Shown here piece after piece: positions 42,511-51,855 of a stretch of DNA of 64,000 nt. Location: positions 14,159 to 78,158 of the forward strand of contig CAJTYV010000014.1 in the NCBI GenBank assembly GCA_910584195.1. Direction: 5' to 3'. Each line of letters starts with the position of its first letter. The first letter of the stretch is position 1. This DNA is from an uncultured Ruminococcus sp. (GTDB lineage: Bacteria > Bacillota > Clostridia > Oscillospirales > Ruminococcaceae). A model generated the notes under the pieces. It had not been told where the DNA came from. It saw nothing but the letters and a program-made list of their open reading frames with translations, and did not search any database. Both the position numbers and the translations under genes were made by a program.

Positions 42511-43254
42511 TTATTTATTTAATAATCTGTCTATCATCACCTGACGGCAATCTTTTTCGAGAGCATCGTCAAGTTCTTTAAGAACAACTTTTTCATTTGA
42601 ATCCCTATTCAGGCAATATTTTATAATATAATCCGATATTTCGGGATTTTTTGCAAGACAAGGACCGTGCATATACGTTGCTATTACGTTTTCTTCAAAA
42701 TATCCCTCATAGGAACTTTTAGTGCAGTTTCCGTGTCCGTAAAGTACGCTGCCGAGAGGAGTTTTAACGCCATGCGTCTGTCCGCCGTGATTCTCAAATC
42801 CTAATATATCTACGGTTTTTCCCATAAACTCCGTCCTTATGATAACATTTCCTATACATCGTTTCCTGCGGTTCGGCTCTGCTATAGTATAATAATCAAA
42901 TAAACCGAGTCCCGGTATATCCACGCCGTCAGCATCTCGGTAATATTTTCCCAAAAGCTGATAACCTCCGCATATCAGGAACAAAAACGTACCTTTTTTA
43001 TAGGCTGACTTAATATCGTCTCCGCATTTTTGAAGATCCTCGGAAATGTGCTGCTGTTCCAAATCCGCTCCGCCTCCGATGTAAATAAGGTCGTATGACG
43101 AAAAATCAGGCTTTTCAGAATCAATAGAATACTTGTCTATAATACATTCAATATTCCGCATTTTACAACGATAGGAAATGATCTCCATGTTTCCGCTGTC
43201 GCCGTATAGATCAAGCATATCGGCATACATATGAAGAATTTTTATTTTATTCAT
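42511..43254 (-). CDS. gatD: Lipid II isoglutaminyl synthase, glutaminase subunit GatD
   Basis: GatD is the glutamine amidotransferase half of the MurT-GatD complex that amidates D-Glu of lipid II to D-isoglutamine. It has the class I-like (CobB/CobQ type) nucleophile motif FLICGGYQLLGKYY, GFENHGGQTHG and the catalytic His in ATYMHGPCLAKNP. Length is 247 residues. The ATG at 43254 is chosen because GGAGG is five bases upstream; it overlaps murT by 8 bases. Confidence 0.94.
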   Translation of the reverse strand: MNKIKILHMYADMLDLYGDSGNMEIISYRCKMRNIECIIDKYSIDSEKPDFSSYDLIYIGGGADLEQQHISEDLQKCGDDIKSAYKKGTFLFLICGGYQLLGKYYRDADGVDIPGLGLFDYYTIAEPNRRKRCIGNVIIRTEFMGKTVDILGFENHGGQTHGVKTPLGSVLYGHGNCTKSSYEGYFEENVIATYMHGPCLAKNPEISDYIIKYCLNRDSNEKVVLKELDDALEKDCRQVMIDRLLNK

Positions 43255-44587
43255 GCTTACCTCCATGCTTTTCAATGTACCGCTTCAATGCCGAACGAGT
43301 CGGCTGAACGGCAGTATAATTGGCTATTACAAACTTTCTTCCGCAAACAGACGCAAGCTCTGCAACCGCATCGTCAAGTTCGGGAAGAACAACGATATTT
43401 TCCGCAGGATACCCAGAACATTTTATACGTACTGCAATATCGTACGCCCGAGTACCCGAAGCAATAACTCTTGCAACACGCTCGAAAACACTGAAATTTA
43501 TATCCCATATCCATGATACGTCCAATCCGTCCGCAACATTATCGTTAAGAACAAACAGCAGCTCTTTTTCACCCTGCATCTCGTTCATGACACGAAGCGT
43601 CATATTTGCGCCAACCGGGTTTTTGGCAAGATTCAGAGTTGCCTTGCAATTTCCGAGCATAAAAGTCTCCATACGTCCGTTATTAACGGTATATTCGGAA
43701 ATAACGCTGTCCGTAACCTTTTGTTCGATACGATAAAGTTTGGCAATTGCCGCAACTGCCGTCATGTTATATATGTTGTAAATGCTGTTCAGTTTAGGTG
43801 AATATTCGTGACCGTCAGTTGTGAATACAGGCTTTTCAAGGTCAATATTTTCCGCAGTAATATATGGAATAAAATCCCCGAAACCGCACTTGCCGCATCT
43901 GAATTTTCCGATGTGTGAATACTGATAATATTCGTACTCAAGAGGTTCGCCGCAAAACGGGCAAAAACGTCCTTCAGAAGCTTCAAAAATAGATTTTGTT
44001 GCAAAAGCATACGGCTTTGCGTGAAAATACTTCACATTTTTATTATTGGGGTTTGCCATTCCGAGACGGGCGGTATTCGGATCGTCTCCATTTAAAATCA
44101 GATTGCCCTCAAAGGTTTTACAAAATCCGTTTATCTTCTGTATAAGCGTTTCCATTTCACCGTTTCTGTCAAGCTGATCACGGAAAAAATTAAGAACTAC
44201 CAATGTTTCAAGCTTAAGCTGTGAATATACCACGGGAACGTGGCTTTCATCCGTTTCCAGAATAAGATAATCTGCGTTCACCTTTCCTGTGCAGCTACAA
44301 TTACGCAGAAGAAGCGAGCATATTCCGGTATCGAGATTATTTCCTTCTTTGTTGATTATTATTTTTTTTCCGCTCTTCTCAAAAAGCTGTGCAATACAAT
44401 TGGTTACGGAAGTTTTGCCGTTAGTTCCGGTAACTGCGATTATAGGACAGTCAACGCTGAACATTTTACAGCATTTACCGCCTGTAAGATGCCACAGGAT
44501 TATGCCCGGAAGGTTGCCTGCATTACGCTTGAAAAGCCGCAGTACCGATACTATAAGCTTGCCGATAATTATTAAGATACTGTTCAA
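43247..44587 (-). CDS. murT: Lipid II isoglutaminyl synthase, ligase subunit MurT
   Basis: MurT is a Mur-ligase-like ATPase that works with GatD. The P-loop is AVTGTNGKTSVTNCIAQ, followed by a four-Cys zinc ribbon (CPFCGEPLEYEYY and RCGKCGFGDF) that is diagnostic for MurT, then NVADGLDVSWIWDINF and the C-terminal domain. I place the start at a TTG (44587) because AAGGAG lies six bases before it. An upstream in-frame ATG (44608) overlaps the helicase stop and has no ribosome site, though coupled initiation there is possible. Confidence 0.93.
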   Translation of the reverse strand: MNSILIIIGKLIVSVLRLFKRNAGNLPGIILWHLTGGKCCKMFSVDCPIIAVTGTNGKTSVTNCIAQLFEKSGKKIIINKEGNNLDTGICSLLLRNCSCTGKVNADYLILETDESHVPVVYSQLKLETLVVLNFFRDQLDRNGEMETLIQKINGFCKTFEGNLILNGDDPNTARLGMANPNNKNVKYFHAKPYAFATKSIFEASEGRFCPFCGEPLEYEYYQYSHIGKFRCGKCGFGDFIPYITAENIDLEKPVFTTDGHEYSPKLNSIYNIYNMTAVAAIAKLYRIEQKVTDSVISEYTVNNGRMETFMLGNCKATLNLAKNPVGANMTLRVMNEMQGEKELLFVLNDNVADGLDVSWIWDINFSVFERVARVIASGTRAYDIAVRIKCSGYPAENIVVLPELDDAVAELASVCGRKFVIANYTAVQPTRSALKRYIEKHGGKHE

Positions 44588-44597
44588 TTCTTTCTCC

Positions 44598-47500
44598 TTA
44601 TTTTTCATTAAGAATGCTTTTTATTCTGTTTTCTATGCGTTCTATGACCTTTTCCTTATTGTCAAGCCAATCGAGGATATGAATATTCATTGTCTCCCAT
44701 CCAAGACCGCGAAGCACAGAATGCTGGGAAATATACCTGTCCTCTGCCGTAGAACTTTTAAAATTGGATTTTATTCCGCAGAATATTCCAAGAATATATT
44801 TGTTAGGATCAGAAGGATCGGCTACCGCTATATCGATTTTAAAATCAGAACAGCCGACCGAGCAGTCTGCGGAATATCCGCGTCTTTCCAGTTCTGCCGC
44901 TGCAAGCTTTTCAAATCCTTCCGCCGTTACTCGTGAAGCTCCTGCCTTTACGGCAAGTCCTCCTCCCTGCTCCGCATATTTCAAGAAACCCTTCAGACCT
45001 TCAACGCCCTCGGAACGAGTTCCCGATAAATCTATCATATCCGATGTAATAACGGAAAATACAAGCATTCTTTTTCTCGCCCTTGAAATTGCAACGTTCA
45101 GTCTGCGCCAACCTCCGTCTCTGTTAAGAGGACCGAAGTTCATCGAGATCTTTCCGTTTTTGTCCGGACCGTAACCTATCGAAAACATAATAACGTCTCG
45201 CTCGTCTCCCTGAATATTTTCAAGATTTTTTATGATAATAGGTTCGTACATTTCATCGGCAATTTTTTCAAGTTCCGGATTTTTCCTGTACGCTTCTTCA
45301 AGCAGATCATCTATAAGATTTTGCTGCGGCATACTGAATGTTACAACTCCGATACTCTCCTTACGAAGTTCAGGGTCTTGCAAACGACGGACAATTTCAT
45401 CCAGGATCGCCTGAGCTTCCGCTTTGTTGGTTCTGGAATTGCTCCTGTCATAAAAACCTTCGACAGCTATACGCGTTACCTTTGATATTCTGTTATCCGA
45501 AGACGGAAAAGTGTACAATTTGTTATCGTAATATTTAGCATTGCTGTAAGCGATCAGACTTTCGTGGCGCGACCGGTAATGCCAGAGAAGATGCTCACTC
45601 GGCATAGAAAGCGCAAGGCAGTCATCAAGGAGACTTTCCAAATCTTCCTTTTCATAATTGTCCTCATCAATATGCGATGCCGAAAAGAAGCTTGTGGGAG
45701 GAAGCTGCTTCGGATCTCCTGCTATAATTACATTTTCTCCCCTTGATAATGCGCCTATAGCTTCGCATGTCGGAAGCTGCGATGCCTCGTCAAAAATAAC
45801 GTAATCAAATTTTGGAGAAGCAGGATCTATGTATTGCGCTGCCGACATTGGACTCATAAGCATGACGGGACATAATTTTCTGATAAGTGTCGGTATGCTT
45901 TCAAAGAGCTTGCGGATAGATATTCCCCTTCCTCCGCTTTTTATTGCCTTTTTGAGTATGCTAAGCTCAGGATCCGCATCATCGGAAGCAGGTATCTTAG
46001 CAGACAGCCTTGCAGTAAGTTCCTGTACAGTAAGACTGCGGAATCTCTCCAATTCATTTCCGTATTTTCTGATAGTCTCTTCGAAAAGTGTACCCTGAAA
46101 CTTATTCAAAACAGGATTTTCGGATATTGTCATTGCAACAAGTCCGCCAAACAAGTCACATTCAAACGCTTTAAGCATATCATTTGCAGAAACTCTGCCC
46201 TCAAGATAAGCTTCAGCGATATTTCCAATGCCATATGATTCAAGACGGCGGCAAATATCCATTATTCCCGTCCATTCCTTAAGCATGGATAAAGATGTAA
46301 TAATTCTGTCAGCCTGCAAATCAGCCTCAGTCTGCCAATTTTCCGCTTCAAGGCTGTCAAGAGAAATTTTGAATTTCTCTGAAAGCTCAGAAATTATTTT
46401 CTTGAAAGAACTGTTGTCCGCAAAAATTTCCTCGGTTATTCCTCTTACTTCAGCCTTTGAGGATTCAGTTCCGTAATAATTAATTATCTGTTTGGAAATA
46501 CTGTTTTTTTCCTCAACGGTAAAAGGAGCTTTCTTAAGCGCCTCTCTGAGAGATTCGGAAATTTTCACAGCCGTTTCTACTTTGTCCCAATTTGTTTTTT
46601 CTCCCATAATAAGCCCCTGAGCGCTATCGAACAAATCCAGAACATCACTCGGAATATTTTTCACTTCATCTGTAAGAAATTTCAATCGGCTGAGTTTTCC
46701 GCAATATTCAACAAAATTACGCTTCGTAACCGTTTTCAGTTCCTTCGAATGAGAATTAAGTTCCTTTATAAGTCTGCCGGCGCGCATTAATTTAGGGATA
46801 AACCAACTGCACTGAGCTGATTTCCAGTCCGTCAAAGCCTTACCGCTGTCATAAGTAAGAACCGATATTTCAAATTCAGCTAAAATTTCTGATTTAAGTA
46901 GCTTCTGCTCTATGCCGTTTTCTATAAGCTGCTTTACCGTTTCACTCAGACGTTCCCACGCGTCTCCTTGAATAATTTTTGATATTATATCGCCTTCGGA
47001 ATATGCAATTTTTATCAGCTCTGTTTCCGCAGTATACTGAGCATAGTTTATCCGTTTCACTCCCGAAAAATCAGAAAGCAGCTTTATTTCGTTATCCAAA
47101 GATCTAAGAGCGGATTTGAATTCTGTAAGCTTTTCCGCAAGCTTTGTTCTTAAATCGGGAGTATATTCTGCAAGCCGGCAGCACTTCAACGGCGTATTTA
47201 CAACATCTCCGAAGCCTTGTCCCGCAGCTGTAAGATTTTCAATTTCGCTGCGCCACAAACTGATTTTCTCAGCAGAGGCACTTTTGAGGACATTTTCCGA
47301 AAATACAAATTTTCCGCCGTATTCCGCGTTTTGTTCTGCTCTGATACCTGCATCGTACAATGATATTCCGTAATTACGCAGTTTGTGTATTTCCTCTGCT
47401 GTACAATTCAGCTTACGGCGAAGAACCGAAATTTTTTCAGCTTCATCGGCATACTCGGCAGGAGAAGCCTTTTTGCCTATGTTCAGCACTTCCTCAAACT

Positions 47501-49754
47501 GCTTCAAAACATCTCTTTTGCGCGATTTGTTCGAATGAAGCTCCAAACAAAACGGAGCAAGACCGATCTGATTCAAGCGATTTTCAACCACCTCAAGAGC
47601 CGCCATTTTTTCAGCCACAAAAAGCACGGTTTGATCATGATATAACGCATTGGCGATTATATTTGTAATAGTCTGTGATTTTCCCGTTCCGGGAGGTCCG
47701 TGAAGTACAAAGCTTTTTCCAGAATTTGCAGCATATATCGCAGATAACTGTGAAGAATCCGCTGCAATCGGTACTGCCATATCTGACGGAAGAACACACC
47801 TGTCAAGCTCATTTGGAGATATTGAAATATCTCCGCCCTGCCACTCGGTCCTTCCCGATACGAGGCTTGCCGCCACTTTGTTCTTTATTAGTTCATCGGA
47901 GCGGCTGCGAATATCGTTCCACATAATGAAGCGACTGAAAGAAAAATGTCCTATAAACGCAAGTTCTTTAACATCCCACCGGGGATTCGCCATAACAGAC
48001 TGCCGTATAACAGTCAATATAAACGGAATATCGGCTCCTTGCTCATCCTCGGAAACATGACTCAAACCCTGTATATTAATTCCGAAATTTTGGCGAAGCA
48101 TCTCCAGGAGAGTTATGTTTATCTGTACTCCCTCGTCACGCATCTTTATTGCATAAGACTTATCCTGTATTCTTCGGGTAATATTTACAGGTACAAGTAC
48201 AAGCGGCGCATATCTTGGTTTTTCACTGCGTTCGGTCTCATACCATTCCAGAAATCCAAGAGCGAGATATATTGTATTCGCACCGTTTTCCTCAAAACTT
48301 TCTTTTGCCTGACGTCTTAACTTCACCATAGCTCTTTCAAGCTCTGAAGCAGTTGAAAAAGTTCTGAGACGATGATTTTTCAGTTCTTCGTCTGCTATTG
48401 ACGATATATGTTCTTTGTCGTTTTCAAGTTCGAAAAGCTTATCATCTGCCGTCTGTAAAATGGAATCTAACGGTATTGGACATAACCGAAATTCTCCTCC
48501 TTCCGAAAGCTCCTCTTCCAAACGGCTGATGTCAGCGGTAATCAATCTAACATTCGATGCAGAAAAACGAAAATTCAACAGGCTGTTCCGCAGGCTAAGA
48601 TCAAGAAGCTTTCTTTCCCAGATCTGCTGCTTGGTTATTTCGCTGCATTCCGCATTCAGAGTAATTTCTCCCACAGCCTTGATTTTCTCAGGAGCAGACG
48701 TTATCTCCGATTTTTTACGCTGACCGTAATCTGAGGCTTTGTAACTGCCGTCCTCAAATATTCTCAAAGGAATGGGGCGTATTCCGCTTGCTCTTGTACG
48801 CTTTATATCGACTGAATAAAAAAAATTTTCACCGCAGGCAAGCTTTGAAATGCCATGACTTTCGGCAGTATCAAAATCCGCTCCATTTCCTGCGGCAAAA
48901 TCGGTACATTCCACAACAGATATGATATCAACACCCTTAGCAATTCGTTTAGCAAGCGCAGAACAGTCATACTGAATACAATCGGGAAAGGTTTCAGACT
49001 CCAACCAGCAGCCTGCAAAGGCGTGACCCTTTATTACAATCAAAAGAGGATTAAGGTCAATATACTCAAGACAGGCACAGTATAGCACTGCAAGATCAAG
49101 GCAGGTACCAAGTCCGCCTTTCAGCACAACATCAGGAGTTCGTACTCGCTGAGCCGATTCATAACTTGCAGGAGGAGGAGCATATGCAATATTTTCTTCC
49201 TGCAATGCAGCATAGATTGCTCCCATCTGCATTTTTACTACATTAGAGTTGCATGTTTGATAACCTGTAAACGATGGATCGCCGCTCCACTTTTTCATAT
49301 ACAAAGAAGCTTTTGAAATTATATCACTAATTTTGGGATGATTCGGAGTAACAAACGCCGTTATCATCTCAGGCATAAAAGCTGAACCCGTCCATTGGTC
49401 ATAGGCAAGCAGTTCGATATTTTCCGTTTTAATACCTATTGTTTCTTTACCGCTGAAGGCTTCAATAGTAACGCAGCCTACTGCTTTTTCAGTCAACCCG
49501 AAAAGATATTCCGGTGAAATAATTATATTTACGGGAGAAAGCTCAACAGTTTCCCCCGAAGATATATCCATAGGAGCAGATTCGTATGTTTTTGCAAAAT
49601 CAGGTTCAAAGCTTATACGCACCGTAACTGACGAAAGCTCCTTATCGCTGGTGTTTTTGATCGTTATACTGCGAAATATAGGAACATAATTCTGCTGCAT
49701 CGCAAAATTTATCTTTTTTATCGATTCTGCATTTAAGATCACTAAATTTTCCAC
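44598..49754 (-). CDS. Large DUF4011-type SF1 helicase with transglutaminase-like and degenerate nuclease domains
   Basis: The protein is 1718 residues. N-terminal beta-rich and transglutaminase-like parts (about 205-290; GTCLDLAVLYCACLEYIDLN with Cys, then GHAFAGCW with His) are followed by a DUF4011-like region (WERKLLDLSLRNSLLNFR). The SF1 helicase has Walker A HGPPGTGKSQTITNII (about 688), a long coiled-coil insert, Walker B VIFDEASQLPTCEA (about 1321), GDPKQLPPTSFF and VAISRARKRMLVF. The C-terminal Vsr/MTES-like endonuclease fold (about 1610-1700) keeps FKIDIAVADP but shows ILGIFCGIKSNF where active relatives have ECDG. Such helicase-nucleases (for example Hhe) defend against phage. The start is GTG with GGGAGGT upstream. 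It stands just before the accessory region. Confidence 0.85.
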   Translation of the reverse strand: MENLVILNAESIKKINFAMQQNYVPIFRSITIKNTSDKELSSVTVRISFEPDFAKTYESAPMDISSGETVELSPVNIIISPEYLFGLTEKAVGCVTIEAFSGKETIGIKTENIELLAYDQWTGSAFMPEMITAFVTPNHPKISDIISKASLYMKKWSGDPSFTGYQTCNSNVVKMQMGAIYAALQEENIAYAPPPASYESAQRVRTPDVVLKGGLGTCLDLAVLYCACLEYIDLNPLLIVIKGHAFAGCWLESETFPDCIQYDCSALAKRIAKGVDIISVVECTDFAAGNGADFDTAESHGISKLACGENFFYSVDIKRTRASGIRPIPLRIFEDGSYKASDYGQRKKSEITSAPEKIKAVGEITLNAECSEITKQQIWERKLLDLSLRNSLLNFRFSASNVRLITADISRLEEELSEGGEFRLCPIPLDSILQTADDKLFELENDKEHISSIADEELKNHRLRTFSTASELERAMVKLRRQAKESFEENGANTIYLALGFLEWYETERSEKPRYAPLVLVPVNITRRIQDKSYAIKMRDEGVQINITLLEMLRQNFGINIQGLSHVSEDEQGADIPFILTVIRQSVMANPRWDVKELAFIGHFSFSRFIMWNDIRSRSDELIKNKVAASLVSGRTEWQGGDISISPNELDRCVLPSDMAVPIAADSSQLSAIYAANSGKSFVLHGPPGTGKSQTITNIIANALYHDQTVLFVAEKMAALEVVENRLNQIGLAPFCLELHSNKSRKRDVLKQFEEVLNIGKKASPAEYADEAEKISVLRRKLNCTAEEIHKLRNYGISLYDAGIRAEQNAEYGGKFVFSENVLKSASAEKISLWRSEIENLTAAGQGFGDVVNTPLKCCRLAEYTPDLRTKLAEKLTEFKSALRSLDNEIKLLSDFSGVKRINYAQYTAETELIKIAYSEGDIISKIIQGDAWERLSETVKQLIENGIEQKLLKSEILAEFEISVLTYDSGKALTDWKSAQCSWFIPKLMRAGRLIKELNSHSKELKTVTKRNFVEYCGKLSRLKFLTDEVKNIPSDVLDLFDSAQGLIMGEKTNWDKVETAVKISESLREALKKAPFTVEEKNSISKQIINYYGTESSKAEVRGITEEIFADNSSFKKIISELSEKFKISLDSLEAENWQTEADLQADRIITSLSMLKEWTGIMDICRRLESYGIGNIAEAYLEGRVSANDMLKAFECDLFGGLVAMTISENPVLNKFQGTLFEETIRKYGNELERFRSLTVQELTARLSAKIPASDDADPELSILKKAIKSGGRGISIRKLFESIPTLIRKLCPVMLMSPMSAAQYIDPASPKFDYVIFDEASQLPTCEAIGALSRGENVIIAGDPKQLPPTSFFSASHIDEDNYEKEDLESLLDDCLALSMPSEHLLWHYRSRHESLIAYSNAKYYDNKLYTFPSSDNRISKVTRIAVEGFYDRSNSRTNKAEAQAILDEIVRRLQDPELRKESIGVVTFSMPQQNLIDDLLEEAYRKNPELEKIADEMYEPIIIKNLENIQGDERDVIMFSIGYGPDKNGKISMNFGPLNRDGGWRRLNVAISRARKRMLVFSVITSDMIDLSGTRSEGVEGLKGFLKYAEQGGGLAVKAGASRVTAEGFEKLAAAELERRGYSADCSVGCSDFKIDIAVADPSDPNKYILGIFCGIKSNFKSSTAEDRYISQHSVLRGLGWETMNIHILDWLDNKEKVIERIENRIKSILNEK

Positions 49755-49904
49755 GTTCGCACCTCCCTATAATTTCAAATTATATTTATTATATCATAAA
49801 ATCGGAGAAAAGTCCAGCACATAATATGAATTTTTTACTTTATGTACATTTTCTTACGGAAACAAGGAAATTTCTAAAATTCTCAGCAAATCATATAATT
49901 GACT

Positions 49905-49936
49905 TCTACCGAAAATCTCTACCAGATTTTCTACCA
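49905..49936. repeat. Three short direct repeats next to the integrase remnant
   Basis: CTACC occurs at 49,906, 49,919 and 49,931 (13- and 12-base spacing) in the context TCTACCnnAAATC, reading as GGTAGAAAATC-type repeats on the minus strand. Short direct repeats beside a tyrosine integrase gene are typical of arm-binding or attachment sites. This spot may mark one end of the integrated element. Confidence 0.35.
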
Positions 49937-49997
49937 AAATCGCTTTTTTTTCAAATTTTCTATCTCGTCCTCGGTCTTGTCACATTATATTATATAA

Positions 49998-50376
49998 TCA
50001 GACCGCTGCGGGTTGTGACGTATCCGCAGGGGCATCTTTTTTCTTTTTTCTGCCACGCTTTATCGGTGCGGGCTTGTCTGTTGTTTCATCACTTTTGGAT
50101 TTTTTGTCAGATGTCTTTTCAATTTCAGCGGAAGCACATTCTTTCTTGTTGTCAAGCACTCTTGCGATCGTCTCCGCTGAAATGACCTTTGCATTGTATT
50201 CCAAATGGCTATTAAGATTTGCCGTAATTGAATAGTTTGAATGTCCAAGCCACTCCTGAATTGCCTTCATCGGAATATCATTTGCAAGCAAAAGGCTGGC
50301 ACAACTGTGACGAAGATCATGGAAACGAAGCATTTTCAGACCGTGCTTTTTGATAACATAATGGAAGTCATATAAT
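49998..50376 (-). pseudogene. C-terminal remnant of a tyrosine integrase
   Basis: Only the last part of a tyrosine recombinase remains: in-frame codons before the first ATG read YDFHYVIKKHGLK, then MLRFHDLRHSCASLLL (Arg and His of the active site) and WLGHSNYSITANLNSHL. The catalytic Tyr expected before S-H (as in TYSHL) is Asn here. A Lys-rich tail follows (KRGRKKKK). The N-terminal two thirds are absent and a different broken gene directly abuts it, so it is a dead fragment left by an older integration. Confidence 0.8.
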
Positions 50377-51364
50377 TTACTTCAGTTCCCCTTGGATTCT
50401 ATTATAATAACTATCAAGCTTATCTTTGACGGTATTTCTGATTGATATAATATTATAATTGCTCAATGTTTTCCATAAACTATTTGGCATTGTAAGTCTG
50501 TTGGATTTTTTATCGTACACAGATATTCTGACAGAAAAGATCTTCTCAATGGATTATACAGTACAGTATAATTTCTTTGGCAACTTTCTCAGAAAAATTT
50601 GGTAACGTGACTTTACTGTCAGACTGTTCAGCTATTTCATTGTTTTTTTTGCCGATTAGTATAAAATCCCAAAAACGAATGAACAACGGCAGTAAAGTCA
50701 GCATCTCCATCAATATTGCAGTTATCAAGGTAGGATATTAGCAAAACGGCAATATAGGAATATTGTAAGTTTAATTTTCTTATTTTATTAAGAAATCTAT
50801 CTTTTTCCGAACTATTGCATGATTCTTGTTTAGGCTTAACGAGTTTTAGTAACTCATTTACACACCGGTTTTGTTCTTCAATAGGCAATTGCTTAAAAGC
50901 GACAATAATTTCATCAACCGTAGATAGTTGAGTACGTTCGTACTGTGAACAAGATTGACTATGGTCCACGGAAGATCTGTCCGTCTATCAAGCATCTCGC
51001 CATGTTTTTTTACCGTGTCAAAAAGCTTACTATCATATTCTTCAAGCATTTTTTCACGTATTGCCTTGCGATCCTCATTTGAATCTGGATTTTCAGAGGG
51101 CGTTTCCTTAGAATCATTATCTTCTTTAGAATCCTCTCCTTCTGGCGTTTCCTTTCCTTCCTTGGTTTTGGACTCTTCCTTCACTTCTGAACCCTCTTCT
51201 ACTTCAGAGCCTTCTTTTTTATGAAATAATTTACTAAGTCCCTCTTTTAATTTGTCACCTAATGACTGCTTTTCGTCAGCTTCTTTAAAATCTTGTTTTT
51301 CTGGATTTTCCTGTTCGACGTTTTTCTCAGTGTTTTCTGTTTTATCAAAATTTCCAATTGCCAT
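50377..51364 (-). pseudogene. Third gene of the HerA-like operon, broken by several frameshifts
   Basis: From the ATG at 51364 (GGAGG five bases upstream) the frame reads a highly charged Glu/Lys-rich region (GSEVEEGSEVKEESKTKEGK) up to about 50,980. The coding pattern then jumps frame to LSTVDEIIVAFKQLPIEEQN and VKPKQESCNSSEKDRF, jumps again at a run of eight A near 50,645 to NEIAEQSDSKVTLPNF, and again near 50,565 to FSVRISVYDKKSNRLT ending at a TAA at 50,377. Joined, the pieces would make one protein of about 325 residues of unknown function. Several breaks argue for a pseudogene, though assembly error at the A-run could explain one of them. Confidence 0.65.
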
Positions 51365-51390
51365 ATATTTTCCTCCAATATAGCATCTTC

Positions 51391-51753
51391 TTAAATATAC
51401 TTCATTTGCATGAATGTGTATATTACAGAATAAGATGTATCGCTCAAAGTGCCATTATCAGTAATAAAGTTAAGCATAGCAGCAATAATGCTACGCAGCA
51501 TTATTGGATTGGTGATATTCAAATACTGCATCAACGCTTTGCTGATAGCTTTAAACCAAACAGCTCCTTCCTTGCAAATAAGGTTGAATATTCTTTGCGG
51601 ACAAGAACCATCCGGTTCATAAAGATTGTTCATTTGATTAAAGTTCGGAACCTTTTCTGTGTGAAGCACATCGAAAATCTTATTACAGGAAGCCAATTCA
51701 AGATAAAGACCGCCCAAAACCTTTTCATCAAGTTTACCATAATGTTCAATCAT
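51391..51753 (-). CDS. Second gene of the HerA-like operon, unknown; reading frame continues from the ATPase stop
   Basis: I do not recognise this protein. From the ATG at 51753 it has 120 residues, helical in pattern (LGGLYLELASCNKIFDVLHT, ISKALMQYLNITNPIML). The same frame is open for 33 more codons back to the UGA that ends the ATPase gene, with no ATG, GTG or TTG among them. Those codons look coding (SKLRAIIRNSDILREKKEEL). Either the ATPase and this segment were one protein split by a nonsense change, or UGA is read through, or an unusual start (CTG) is used. There is no ribosome site for the internal ATG. Confidence 0.6.
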   Translation of the reverse strand: MIEHYGKLDEKVLGGLYLELASCNKIFDVLHTEKVPNFNQMNNLYEPDGSCPQRIFNLICKEGAVWFKAISKALMQYLNITNPIMLRSIIAAMLNFITDNGTLSDTSYSVIYTFMQMKYI

Positions 51754-51855
51754 ATCATTGATTTTTGAAATTATTTCGTTTAATTCCTCTTTCTTCTCAC
51801 GAAGAATATCCGAATTACGAATAATAGCTCTTAATTTTGATGCCGAAAACAGCCC

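Noticed and set aside
50640..50655. A8 run as a programmed frameshift site
   Set aside because: Other frame breaks in the same gene lack slippery sequences, so decay or sequence error explains the set better.
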